NCBI GenBank assembly: GCA_038210655.1
Contig: JBBQWM010000007.1
Coordinates: forward strand, 62,001-126,000
DNA length: 64,000 nucleotides
Reading direction: 5' to 3'
Origin: 54-19 sp038210655
GTDB lineage: Bacteria > Chloroflexota > Chloroflexia > Chloroheliales > Chloroheliaceae
The position numbers and the translations under genes are program-made. The notes below the pieces were generated by a model. That model saw only the letters and a list, made by a program, of their open reading frames with translations, made no database searches and was not told the DNA's origin. Every line of letters starts with the position of its first letter. Positions within the stretch are counted from its first letter, which is position 1. This document shows positions 7,941 to 14,871 of this stretch, in pieces.

Positions 7941-9221
7941 ATGTTGATGATACCCCGTAAAGCTATCGGTTTGCTATTGGTAGCAGTTTTGACGGCCCTG
8001 GTGCTGGTGGCTTGCGGTGATTCGACCGCCACGACCGCTCCGGCCTCAGCAACCACTGCCGCCGTCACAACCGCCACGACGACGGCGGCTGCGACCACTG
8101 CCGCCGTCGCGACGACCGCCGCAACCACAGCTGCCGCCGTCACCACCACTGCCGCCACTACCACGACCACCGCCGCGACCACTGCCGTTGCAACGACTGC
8201 TGCAAACGGAACGACTGCCGCAACCACCACGACCGCCGCCGGTCGTACCAGTACCACGATTGCCTGCGATAAGCCTGCTACCACTGCCGGAAACGGTAAA
8301 ACCTACCGGGTAGGGATTGCGGTTCAGAATACTATCCCGGCTTTGCAAGATGCTATCAATGGAACCAAAAAGGGCCTCGAACAGTGCGGCTTTATCGAGG
8401 GTAAGAACGTCAAGTACGATATTGGCAACGCCCTGGGTGATATTCCGGCTCTATCGACTATCGGCAAGAAGTTCGCCGACGATAAGGTGGATATGATTGT
8501 GGCAGTTGGTTCCGCCGCTCTGACCAATATGTACACTACCAACAAGGATAGTGGCATCCCGATTGTCTTTAACAGCGTGACCAGCCCATATCTGGTGCTG
8601 CCCGATGTTATCAAATCGCCGACCGAACACGGCTCGGTCACGGGTATCCAGACTTTCCCGCCGGTCGAGGATGGCCTTAAACTGATTTTGGAAGTCAACC
8701 CAAAAGCTAAGAATATTGGGATCGTCTACAACCCTTCCGAAGTCAATTCGGTGGCGACTTTGAAAGAAGCTCAGGATGTCAGTAAGAAACTGAACCTCAA
8801 TATTGTGACTGCGACCGTCCAGGGTAGTGGCGACGTGCTGACGGCGGCCCAATCGATTGCTGATAAGGTCGATGCCTTTTTGAGTACGACCGACGTAACC
8901 GTCGTGAATGCCCTCGAATCGCTCATCAAGGTTGCCAGCGATAACAAGAAGCCGATTATTAGCCTGGACCCGGCCTCGGCTCCACGTGGGGCGGCCATTG
9001 CGATTGGTTTCGACTATTTTGACAATGGTGTCACCTCCGCCAAGTTTGTCGCTCAGATTCTCGATGGCAAGAAAGCCGACCAGATCGCTATTGAGCGTCA
9101 GCCCAAAGGCCCGTTGGTGGTCAACCTGAAAGGGGCCGAGCAGATGGGGATCAAAATTCCCGACTCGATCCTCAGCCAGGCCGTCCAAAAGTACACCGAG
9201 CTTACTCCCCCCAAGAAGTAA
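7941..9221 (+). CDS. ABC transporter substrate-binding lipoprotein (ABC_sub_bind, PF04392-like)
   Basis: A 426-residue lipoprotein that captures the solute for the upstream permease and ATPase. The signal peptide ends in lipobox LVAC with the lipidated Cys at residue 25. Residues 28-110 are an Ala/Thr-only type linker, encoded by repetitive GCC-ACC-ACT codons, which spaces the domain from the membrane. The binding domain starts near TYRVGIAVQNTIPAL and contains the family pattern GIVYNPSEVNSVATLKEAQD. AAGGAGG at 7930-7936 precedes ATG 7941; ATG 7947 is an equally good start with better spacing. Family members bind tryptophan, tyrosine or unidentified compounds. A ligand cannot be assigned here. 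Confidence 0.9.
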   Translation: MLMIPRKAIGLLLVAVLTALVLVACGDSTATTAPASATTAAVTTATTTAAATTAAVATTAATTAAAVTTTAATTTTTAATTAVATTAANGTTAATTTTAAGRTSTTIACDKPATTAGNGKTYRVGIAVQNTIPALQDAINGTKKGLEQCGFIEGKNVKYDIGNALGDIPALSTIGKKFADDKVDMIVAVGSAALTNMYTTNKDSGIPIVFNSVTSPYLVLPDVIKSPTEHGSVTGIQTFPPVEDGLKLILEVNPKAKNIGIVYNPSEVNSVATLKEAQDVSKKLNLNIVTATVQGSGDVLTAAQSIADKVDAFLSTTDVTVVNALESLIKVASDNKKPIISLDPASAPRGAAIAIGFDYFDNGVTSAKFVAQILDGKKADQIAIERQPKGPLVVNLKGAEQMGIKIPDSILSQAVQKYTELTPPKK

Positions 9222-9241
9222 GCTTATTGACCTGTTCTTTT

Positions 9242-9320
9242 TGGTAGGGGCGACCCTGGTGGTCGTCCTCGGAGACCCGGCACGGTGTTCACGGGCGACC
9301 ACATAGGGTCGCCCCTACCA
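9242..9320. repeat. GTAGGGGCGACC hairpin repeat, copy 1
   Basis: Inverted arms TTGGTAGGGGCGACCC and GGGTCGCCCCTACCA around a conserved interior (CTCGGAGACC followed by CACGGTGTTCAC). It directly follows the lipoprotein gene and may act as its transcript end. Copies with the same interior lie at 20985-21063 and, inverted, at 57467-57545. Shorter or different-interior copies are at 34791-34852 and 54058-54089. Confidence 0.85.
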
Positions 9321-9332
9321 GACCAATGTCTT

Positions 9333-9354
9333 TGCAAAATATTGATGCTCACCC
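9333..9354. repeat. Solo terminal end of the GGGTGAGC miniature element
   Basis: TGCAAAATATTGATGCTCACCC resembles the right end of the element at 5382-5551 (TGCAAAAATCTGACGCTCACCC). No matching left end is seen upstream, where a GTAGGGGCGACC hairpin sits instead. Probably a relic. Confidence 0.4.
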
Positions 9355-9390
9355 TTTTCTGCAAAGCGATAACAAAGTTCCAATTTCACC

Positions 9391-9418
9391 TGTAGGAGCG
9401 GGCTTCCGCCCGCGATTG
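9391..9418. repeat. REP-like palindrome
   Basis: TGTAGGAGCGGGCTTCCGCC and the following CGCGATTG form a GC-rich hairpin with GCGGGC pairing GCCCGC (9398-9413). It resembles the widespread GTAGGAGCGGGC repetitive extragenic palindromes. Single copy in this window. Confidence 0.55.
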
Positions 9419-9462
9419 CCAGGCCATCATCCGGCTAGTCGGGCAAGTTATCACGGTCTCGC

Positions 9463-9496
9463 TTGCCACGCTAGACCTTATCGAAGGGCTGCCACC
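9463..9496. repeat. Outer direct repeat, left copy
   Basis: TTGCCACGCTAGACCTTATC and the following CGAAGGGCTGCCACC match 10187-10220 (TTGTCACGCTAGAGTTGATC and on) at about 29 of 34 positions in the same orientation. The two copies bracket the GIY-YIG gene and its palindromic repeats. Confidence 0.65.
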
Positions 9497-9530
9497 CTTA
9501 GAGTCTGCTTTGCTACCTTGACACGCCAAT

Positions 9531-9591
9531 CTTGTCACCCTGAGCGAAGCGAAGGGTCTGGATTCTTCGCTTTGCTCAGAATGACAGGGGG
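9531..9591. repeat. CCCTGAGCGAAGCGAAGGG palindromic repeat, copy 1
   Basis: Left arm CTTGTCACCCTGAGCGAAGC and on through GGGTC; right arm GATTCTTCGCTTTGCTCAGA then ATGACAGG. The arms are imperfect inverted copies of about 26 bases, meeting almost without a loop. First of four copies within 650 bases, the others at 9951, 10032 and 10109. A fifth, diverged copy is at 25473. Confidence 0.88.
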
Positions 9592-9644
9592 TAAGAAGAA
9601 TGACAGGTGTGAGAAGAATGACAAGGGGTAAAGGGAGGAAGGAA

Positions 9645-9944
9645 ATGAATCAATATTACGTTTACATCCTGACCAACCGAACCCGTACTCTCTATACGGG
9701 AGTCACAAACAATCTGGAGCGGCGATTATATGAACATAAGAATAAATTAGTCGAAGGCTTTACCAGCAAATATAATATTACGCAATTGGTTTATTTTGAA
9801 GCTACAAGCGATGTACGAGCAGCAATTGAACGGGAAAAACAAATTAAAGGTTGGTTACGAGCTAAAAAGATTGCTTTAATCGAGGCTGCTAATCCTGATT
9901 GGGAAGATTTGAGTCTGAAGTGGTTGAAAGAGGAAACCAATTAA
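9645..9944 (+). CDS. GIY-YIG nuclease family protein (UPF0213-like)
   Basis: A 99-residue single-domain GIY-YIG protein. The motif appears as YVYILTN followed by LYTGVTNN near residues 5-23. Arg near 27 (LERRLYEHK) and a Glu further on (AAIEREKQIKGWLR) fit the metal-dependent nuclease fold. Size is normal for the stand-alone UPF0213/YhbQ type. Start is ATG 9645 after GGGAGGAAGG; earlier in-frame ATGs (9600, 9618) lie in repeat sequence. Codons are more AT-rich than in neighbouring genes (AAT, AAA, TTA), consistent with transfer. It stands alone inside four copies of the CCCTGAGCG palindrome and a pair of outer direct repeats. Family members are proposed DNA repair or structure-specific nucleases; the cellular role is unclear. 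Confidence 0.85.
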   Translation: MNQYYVYILTNRTRTLYTGVTNNLERRLYEHKNKLVEGFTSKYNITQLVYFEATSDVRAAIEREKQIKGWLRAKKIALIEAANPDWEDLSLKWLKEETN

Positions 9945-9950
9945 CCGTAC

Positions 9951-10015
9951 CCCTTATCACCCTGAGCGAAGCGAAGGGTCTGGATTCTTCGCTTTGCTCA
10001 GAATGACAAGGGGTA
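9951..10015. repeat. CCCTGAGCGAAGCGAAGGG palindromic repeat, copy 2
   Basis: Starts 7 bases after the GIY-YIG stop codon. Arms as in copy 1, bounded by short CCCCTT...AAGGGG extensions. The interior GGTCTGGATTC junction is identical to copies 1 and 3. Confidence 0.88.
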
Positions 10016-10031
10016 GAGAGCCTCATGAACG

Positions 10032-10094
10032 CTGTCACCCTGAGCCACAGCGAAGGGTCTGGATTCTTCGCTTTGCTCAGAATGACAGGGGTAA
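10032..10094. repeat. CCCTGAGCGAAGCGAAGGG palindromic repeat, copy 3
   Basis: Same orientation as copies 1, 2 and 4, separated from copy 2 by 16 bases. The left arm has a small variation (GAGCCACAGCGAAGGG). Confidence 0.85.
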
Positions 10095-10108
10095 AGAGCA
10101 GCGTTGAC

Positions 10109-10172
10109 CTTGTCACCCTGAGCGAAGCGAAGGGTCTAGATTCTTCGCTTTGCTCAGAATGACAAGGGGTAG
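10109..10172. repeat. CCCTGAGCGAAGCGAAGGG palindromic repeat, copy 4
   Basis: Nearly identical to copies 1 and 2, with GGTCTAGATTC at the junction. It ends 15 bases before the right outer direct repeat at 10187. Confidence 0.87.
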
Positions 10173-10186
10173 AAAGTAGGTTTACC

Positions 10187-10220
10187 TTGTCACGCTAGAG
10201 TTGATCGAAGGGCTGCCAGG
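10187..10220. repeat. Outer direct repeat, right copy
   Basis: TTGTCACGCTAGAGTTGATC then GAAGGGCTGCCAGG, the same-strand partner of 9463-9496. It marks the right edge of the repeat nest. From 10221 to 10492 only AT-rich sequence without a recognised feature is seen; no S-box/SAM riboswitch was found before the methionine gene that follows. Confidence 0.65.
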
Positions 10221-10492
10221 GTTGGAACTGTAGAACATAATAGCCCTCCTACAATCCAAGCCTTTAGCCACATTTAGTAGGCCTTTAGAGCTAAATCATT
10301 TATTGGGTAATTTCACCTATCGACCGCTTGAGCAGATTCCAGCCTTTTCGACCAAATGTATAATTTGGTAGATGTACTAATTCACAAATTAAGCTAAATT
10401 AAGAAGCGCCTCTTTTTAAGCCCGGCTTGTGTAGAAAGGGCCTTAAGACAGTGCCTATACTGGAAAAACTTATCGAAATTGGCTCTGGCGGC

Positions 10493-10521
10493 TTGACAAA
10501 GTAGGGTACTTACGGTAATGT
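10493..10521 (+). promoter_or_regulatory. Predicted sigma70 promoter of metY
   Basis: Perfect TTGACA at 10493-10498, a 17-base spacer and TAATGT at 10516-10521. The start site would fall near 10528, about 60 bases upstream of the metY ATG. This is the best -35 in the window. Confidence 0.7.
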
Positions 10522-10589
10522 GATGTACTAGATAAACTTTATACACTTTGTGTTGTTGTGGAAGTAAAGCATATAAAGGAGAATTAACC

Positions 10590-11885
10590 ATGAGCGAAAC
10601 CAACCGCCCTCAAGGGTTTGAAACGCTGGCTTTGCACGGCGGTCAAAAGGCCGACCCGACTACTAACGCCCGCGCTGTCCCAATTTACCAAACCACCTCC
10701 TACCTTTTTAACGATGCCGATCACGCTTCTAATTTGTTCGGTCTGAAAGAGTTCGGTAACATCTACACCCGGATTATGAACCCAACGACGGATGTGTTGG
10801 AGCAGCGGATCGCGGCCCTGGAAGGCGGGGTCGGGGCATTGGCGGTCGCCTCTGGGCAGGCGGCTGAAACCCTGGCAATCCTCAATCTCATGGGGGTAGG
10901 CGACGAATTAATTTCTTCTGCCAGCCTGTACGGTGGAACTTACAACCTCTTCCACCACACCCTGCCTAAATTGGGTATCACGGTCAAGTTTGTAGACCCC
11001 CAAGACCCGGAGAACTTCCGCAAGGCTATCGGCCCCAAGACCCGCGCCATCTACGCCGAGACGGTTGGCAACCCCAAGCTTGATACCCTCAATATCGAGG
11101 CGGTCGCCAAGATCGCCCACGAGAATGGTATTCCCCTCTTGGTAGACAATACCCTGCCTAGCCCCTACCTGATTAACCCGATCAAGTGGGGTGCGGATAT
11201 TGTAATCCACTCGGCGACCAAGTTTATCGGTGGTCACGGCACCAGTATCGGCGGTATCGTAGTCGATGCCGGTAAGTTTGATTACAGCAACGGCAAATTC
11301 CCCGGCTTTAGCGAACCGGACGCGAGCTATCACGGCCTGGTTTATACCCAGTTGGGCGACCTGACCCCGCTGGCCTTTATTCTCAAGCTGCGGGTTCAGA
11401 TGCTACGCGACCTCGGCCCCTCGCTTAGCCCGTTCAATTCTTTCCTGTTTTTGCAAGGGGTGGAAACGTTACCACTGCGGATGGAGCGCCATAGCCAGAA
11501 CGCTCTGGCGGTGGCTCAATTCCTGGAAAAGCACCCCCAGGTATCCTGGGTCAATTATCCGGGTCTGGAAACTCATTCTAGCTATCAGTTAGCCAAGAAA
11601 TACCATCGTGGTAATATGTACGGGGCGATTTTGGGCTTTGGGATCAAAGGTGGGTTGGAAGCGGGCCGCAAGTTTATCAACAACTTGAACCTTTTCTCGC
11701 TGCTGGCGAACGTCGGGGATGCCAAGTCGCTGGTAATCCATCCGGCCAGTACGACCCATTCGCAGTTGACCGCCCAAGAGCAGATCGCTACTGGCGTAAC
11801 GCCCGACTTCGTGCGGCTCTCAATTGGTCTTGAAACTATCGACGACTTGCTCGAAGACCTCGATCAGGCTTTGAACAAGAGCTAG
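10590..11885 (+). CDS. metY: O-acetylhomoserine sulfhydrylase (aminocarboxypropyltransferase)
   Basis: A 431-residue PLP enzyme of the Cys/Met metabolism family that converts O-acetylhomoserine and sulfide to homocysteine and acetate. Blocks seen: ALHGGQKADPTTNARAVPIY, YTRIMNPT, GGVGALAVASGQAAE and the PLP lysine Lys211 in IHSATKFIGGHG. Length matches MetY (about 430) rather than the shorter MetB/MetC. ATG 10590 follows AAAGGAG with a 9-base spacing; the earlier in-frame ATG at 10548 lacks this site. It stands alone between its own promoter and a strong hairpin. MetX, which makes its substrate, is encoded at 48893-50047. Confidence 0.93.
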   Translation: MSETNRPQGFETLALHGGQKADPTTNARAVPIYQTTSYLFNDADHASNLFGLKEFGNIYTRIMNPTTDVLEQRIAALEGGVGALAVASGQAAETLAILNLMGVGDELISSASLYGGTYNLFHHTLPKLGITVKFVDPQDPENFRKAIGPKTRAIYAETVGNPKLDTLNIEAVAKIAHENGIPLLVDNTLPSPYLINPIKWGADIVIHSATKFIGGHGTSIGGIVVDAGKFDYSNGKFPGFSEPDASYHGLVYTQLGDLTPLAFILKLRVQMLRDLGPSLSPFNSFLFLQGVETLPLRMERHSQNALAVAQFLEKHPQVSWVNYPGLETHSSYQLAKKYHRGNMYGAILGFGIKGGLEAGRKFINNLNLFSLLANVGDAKSLVIHPASTTHSQLTAQEQIATGVTPDFVRLSIGLETIDDLLEDLDQALNKS

Positions 11886-11895
11886 ATGTTAAGAG

Positions 11896-11937
11896 GGGTC
11901 AGAGGTCAGGCAAGTTATTTTGCCTGACCTCTGACCC
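11896..11937. terminator. Bidirectional hairpin between convergent genes
   Basis: GGGTCAGAGGTCAGGCAA at 11896-11913 pairs perfectly with 11920-11937 over a 6-base loop. It sits between metY (+) and the small gene on the minus strand, so it can end both. The GGTCAGAGGTCAGG wording resembles the hairpin at 22028-22072, which suggests a dispersed repeat used as a terminator. Confidence 0.75.
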
Positions 11938-11947
11938 TTCAAACTTA

Positions 11948-12187
11948 TTAAGCCTCGAACTCCTTCTTCTCCTGGCCTTCCATCCAATCGGGGGCCGCAT
12001 TCGACGAAACCCAATAAACTTCAACCTTCTCGCCGGTCCAAGTCAGTTTGGCGTTCATGAAATTCTGGTAGCCGCCGACATCACCTTCCTGTTCCGTAAC
12101 CGGCATGCCGATTTCCGGGTGGGCCTGGTAAAAGCGCAAGAAAGCAAATCCGACATTATGCCCGTTGATGTTTTCTACATCTGCCAT
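11948..12187 (-). CDS. Small protein, 79 residues, function unknown
   Basis: I do not recognise a named family. The protein starts at ATG 12187 behind AAAGGAG (nine bases), which is a strong site; an earlier in-frame ATG at 12262 is not supported. It is hydrophilic and acidic, with no signal peptide or membrane segment. The pattern FLRFYQAHPEIGMPVTEQEG then NFMNAKLTW and VEVYWV loosely recalls single units of the repeats found in some extracellular Chloroflexota proteins, where an FxxFY-H-x-G-P start is followed by a short aromatic strand. That resemblance is weak. The gene is monocistronic and convergent with metY. Confidence 0.6.
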   Translation of the reverse strand: MADVENINGHNVGFAFLRFYQAHPEIGMPVTEQEGDVGGYQNFMNAKLTWTGEKVEVYWVSSNAAPDWMEGQEKKEFEA

Positions 12188-12560
12188 GAGAAAATCTCCT
12201 TTCACAAATAAAAGCTTCCTGATACAGACATCCAAATCCTGGGGTAAACCACCTGCTGGCAAACTTACTACCTCTGATTATAACCTAAAGTATAACCGGA
12301 AGGGTATTTGGCTTGCGTTGTAATAGACGGCTCTTTTGCTAAAAAGTCACTTTTAAAGGCTTTATAGTTTTTTATTAAAAATAATTAAAGGTGTGGGACT
12401 ATTGTCCTAGCGATATACGCCCAAAGTCCTATGCCTTAAAATATTTCGTAATGTTCTCCGTAATGTTGGCGAAGTATTATAACTGTATTGACTAATATTA
12501 GGATGGCAACTTGCAGGTTAGGATTATAGAACGATAACGAGGTTGGAAGGGGAACGCTGG
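12188..12560. other. AT-rich intergenic region between divergent genes
   Basis: About 370 bases without an open reading frame of coding character. It must hold the promoter of the minus-strand small gene. A TTGACT with no convincing -10 partner lies near 12488. No repeat family of this window or structured RNA was recognised. Confidence 0.5.
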
Positions 12561-12589
12561 TTGTCAGATCGGCGGGTTCCAGGTATAAT
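12561..12589 (+). promoter_or_regulatory. Predicted promoter of the 110-residue protein gene
   Basis: TTGTCA at 12561-12566, a 17-base spacer and a perfect TATAAT at 12584-12589. The predicted start lies near 12596, leaving a leader of about 19 bases. Confidence 0.7.
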
Positions 12590-12614
12590 CATTTTATAGG
12601 TATGGAGCGTCAGA

Positions 12615-12947
12615 ATGTCGCAAGTAGTAGCGTTTTCGTTAAGTTCGTTGGAGCCTGAACCTCAAGATGATCTTCAGCTAAAGCTATTAAATAATGCTTT
12701 AATCCGCTTCTGCGACAAAATAGAATTGGATACCTACTCAACCGATGACGAGCGCAGGGTAGCAACTCGTGAAGTAGTCTGGAAATATGGGCTTTACTGG
12801 TTCCGGGCCAAACTGGTAACTTTTGATAATGTCGCCAGTATCGGTCAGTACGATTACTCGAATGGGGAAGCCTGGCAACGGCTGACTACGCCCCGCGCCC
12901 TGGCTGAAAAGTTAACCCAGGCCCGTGAACTCTGCGAGAGTGCCTGA
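12615..12947 (+). CDS. Hypothetical protein, 110 residues
   Basis: Not recognised. A soluble acidic protein, probably mostly helical, without signal peptide or membrane segment. Notable stretch: EVVWKYGLYWFRAKLV, rich in aromatic residues, and a helical C-terminus ending TQARELCESA. ATG 12615 follows TATGGAGCGTCAGA, giving a modest ribosome site. The strong promoter just upstream and the short leader support a real gene. A membrane glycosyltransferase-like gene begins 27 bases after its stop, possibly co-transcribed. Confidence 0.6.
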   Translation: MSQVVAFSLSSLEPEPQDDLQLKLLNNALIRFCDKIELDTYSTDDERRVATREVVWKYGLYWFRAKLVTFDNVASIGQYDYSNGEAWQRLTTPRALAEKLTQARELCESA

Positions 12948-12974
12948 TTTGCCGGGAGGCTTTAACAAACTGGT

Positions 12975-14663
12975 TTGAACCGACCGCGTTTAACGCCAAC
13001 AAGTTCACAATCGCGTCCACAAGGCGAAAACGAGAGACGGCAGGTAATACCTGACCGTCTTTTAGCGTTTGGCTTTGGCGGTTCGCTTGGGTTGGGGTTG
13101 CTTTTGGTGAGTTGGTCGCTGCTGGCTCGGCTCAATTTCTTTTGGACGAACGTTGGAGAGCGGTTGGCTTATCCCTATTTTCAGGGCGGTTCGGAAGGTT
13201 TGATCCTCAGCGAGGCGGCTATTATCCGGGCGGGTGGCTCGATCTACGTCCCGTTCCGGGCCGAGTCGTTTATCTCCGCGCCCTATCCCCCGCTTTATTA
13301 CTACTTGACGGCCTGGTTCTGGTCTGATGGAGCCAATCCCTTTGAGAGTGGACGGTTGATCTCGCTGGTGTCGGCGCTGAGTGCAGCGGTGTTGGTGAGT
13401 ATATTGGTCTACCTTTCAGCCGCGCCCGTTCAACGTTCCAAATCGGAGACCGTTGCAACGGTTGTGATCGGCCTGCTGGTTGGACTGCTTTTTCTGACTT
13501 TACCCGCCGTGACGGTTTGGGCAGCACGGGTGCGAGCCGACCTGCTTATGACGGCCTTGCAATTAGCCGGATTGGTGCTAGTGGCGTTCTCGGTGCGGGC
13601 CAAACGAGGCTGGCTGGCCTTTGCCGCGATAGTGCCGTTCACGCTGGCCTTTTATACCAAGCAAACCGCCCTGGCCGGGCCAATCGCCGCCGCCCTTTAT
13701 CTGCTGCTTTACAATGGACGGCGCTGGCGGTTGACTTTAGCCTGGGCGATCAGTTTCGCGCTGGCACTTGGCCTACCTTTTATCGCCCTCAATCTGGCGA
13801 CCCAGGGTGAACTCTTTCGCCGCCTGTTCAAGTACCATAACCTACCCTGGTCAGGCCGCAACTTCGAGACTTACATAACGCTCTTTTATCAAGAAAACGC
13901 CGCCCTGCTAACTCTCAGTGGCGCTCTTTTACTCCTGACCCTCGCCCTACTCTTGAAAACCTTCACCGCGCCCCGCCCCCAAACCCCCCCAATCCCCATC
14001 CCTCAGTCCTCAGTCCTCAGTCCTCAGTCCTCCCCTTTCATCCCTCATCCCTCATCCCTCATCCTTTTTTATTTGCTGGCTTCTCTAGCCTTGCTAGTCG
14101 GACTCGGCGTGTCCGGGGCCGATCATAACCATTTCTTACCGGCAGAGGCAGCGACCTGTGCAGCGGCAGGCTTGCTGGTTTGCCGGTTGATGGGGTTGCC
14201 AAACGGTTGGCGTTGGTTAACCTTGCTGGCGGTGGCAGGCTTGTGGGCGCAGGTCAACTTTTTTTCGGTTCCGCCCGGTCGGTACGAGATCGAGGTTCGG
14301 CAGCGTGGGGCCGAGTACCAGCAGCAGTTGGGCCGGATTGTTAGTTATGCCGCGACCCGACCCGGCCCGATCCTGAGCAGTGAGGCCGGGTTCTACGTAC
14401 TGACCGGCAAAGCCAGCCCGACCACCGTTTATTATAATGACCTGTTCACTTTAGCCGCTCTCGATAAGCAGGGCCTTTACAGTCAGGCCGGACTTTTGGA
14501 GCGAGTGCGCCGCAAGGAGTTTGCGGTTGTCCTGGCTGAGGCAGATTTGTTCAAAGGGGAGGGACGGCCCGATGTCTGGACCCCCGAACTGCGGGCTGCC
14601 CTGGAAGACAGCTATTACCGCAAATTTTCGGACATCTGGTTTATCTACGAGCCAAAACCCTGA
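12975..14663 (+). CDS. GT39/ArnT-like multi-span membrane protein
   Basis: A 562-residue integral membrane protein with about 11-13 hydrophobic segments, similar in layout to GT39-type glycosyltransferases that use lipid-linked sugars. The first loop carries FISAPYPPLYYYLTAWFW, the YPPLYYY box common in this group. AFYTKQTALAGP and a long soluble C-terminal part (from about residue 440) follow. Start is TTG 12975; GGGAGG lies 15 bases upstream, so the exact start is uncertain. Residues about 343-364 (PQSSVLSPQSSPFIPHPSS) are encoded by short tandem repeats normally found between genes here, which suggests an in-frame insertion in a periplasmic or cytoplasmic loop. Substrate unknown. Confidence 0.75.
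   Translation: MNRPRLTPTSSQSRPQGENERRQVIPDRLLAFGFGGSLGLGLLLVSWSLLARLNFFWTNVGERLAYPYFQGGSEGLILSEAAIIRAGGSIYVPFRAESFISAPYPPLYYYLTAWFWSDGANPFESGRLISLVSALSAAVLVSILVYLSAAPVQRSKSETVATVVIGLLVGLLFLTLPAVTVWAARVRADLLMTALQLAGLVLVAFSVRAKRGWLAFAAIVPFTLAFYTKQTALAGPIAAALYLLLYNGRRWRLTLAWAISFALALGLPFIALNLATQGELFRRLFKYHNLPWSGRNFETYITLFYQENAALLTLSGALLLLTLALLLKTFTAPRPQTPPIPIPQSSVLSPQSSPFIPHPSSLILFYLLASLALLVGLGVSGADHNHFLPAEAATCAAAGLLVCRLMGLPNGWRWLTLLAVAGLWAQVNFFSVPPGRYEIEVRQRGAEYQQQLGRIVSYAATRPGPILSSEAGFYVLTGKASPTTVYYNDLFTLAALDKQGLYSQAGLLERVRRKEFAVVLAEADLFKGEGRPDVWTPELRAALEDSYYRKFSDIWFIYEPKP
14001..14064. repeat. CAGTCCT and CATCCCT tandem repeats inside a gene
   Basis: Four CTCAGTC units at 14001-14032, then TTTCATCCCTCATCCCTCAT and on to 14064. 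The CATCCCT unit is the same one found between genes near 16568, 26465, 63265 and inside QueC. Here it is in frame and adds about 20 Pro/Ser-rich residues. Confidence 0.85.
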
Positions 14664-14871
14664 TTTACGATTTTCAAGTCTTTTTAATTTTGAGTAAACT
14701 AGAAAACTCTTTTTAGCTCAGTTTTGTCGAGGGCGCGGTGGTAGCTTCGTCTGATTTGTCGCTAGAAGCCCTTACACATTCTTTCAAAAAATACTGGACA
14801 CATCTGTCAGCTTAATATATCATATAGAGTAAAGTAAGGCGTGGTAAGGTAGTATATCTCAGGAGTTAATT

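Noticed and set aside
7928..8348. Open frames of Val/Ala, Pro/Arg or Gly/Ser-rich composition around 8.0-8.3 kb
   Set aside because: They are other-frame readings of the repetitive Ala/Thr linker codons of the lipoprotein.
9326..9631. A 101-codon frame containing HPERSEGSGFFALLRMTGG
   Set aside because: It is translated repeat sequence, as is the minus-strand frame at 9889-10116 (CHSERSEESRP). No ribosome site or coding character.
9531..10172. CRISPR array
   Set aside because: The four repeats are long palindromes spaced irregularly (one interval contains a gene), not short repeats with uniform unique spacers. No cas genes are present.
10221..10589. SAM riboswitch upstream of metY
   Set aside because: No S-box core or paired elements were found; a plain sigma70-type promoter explains the region. 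The metX leader is likewise negative.
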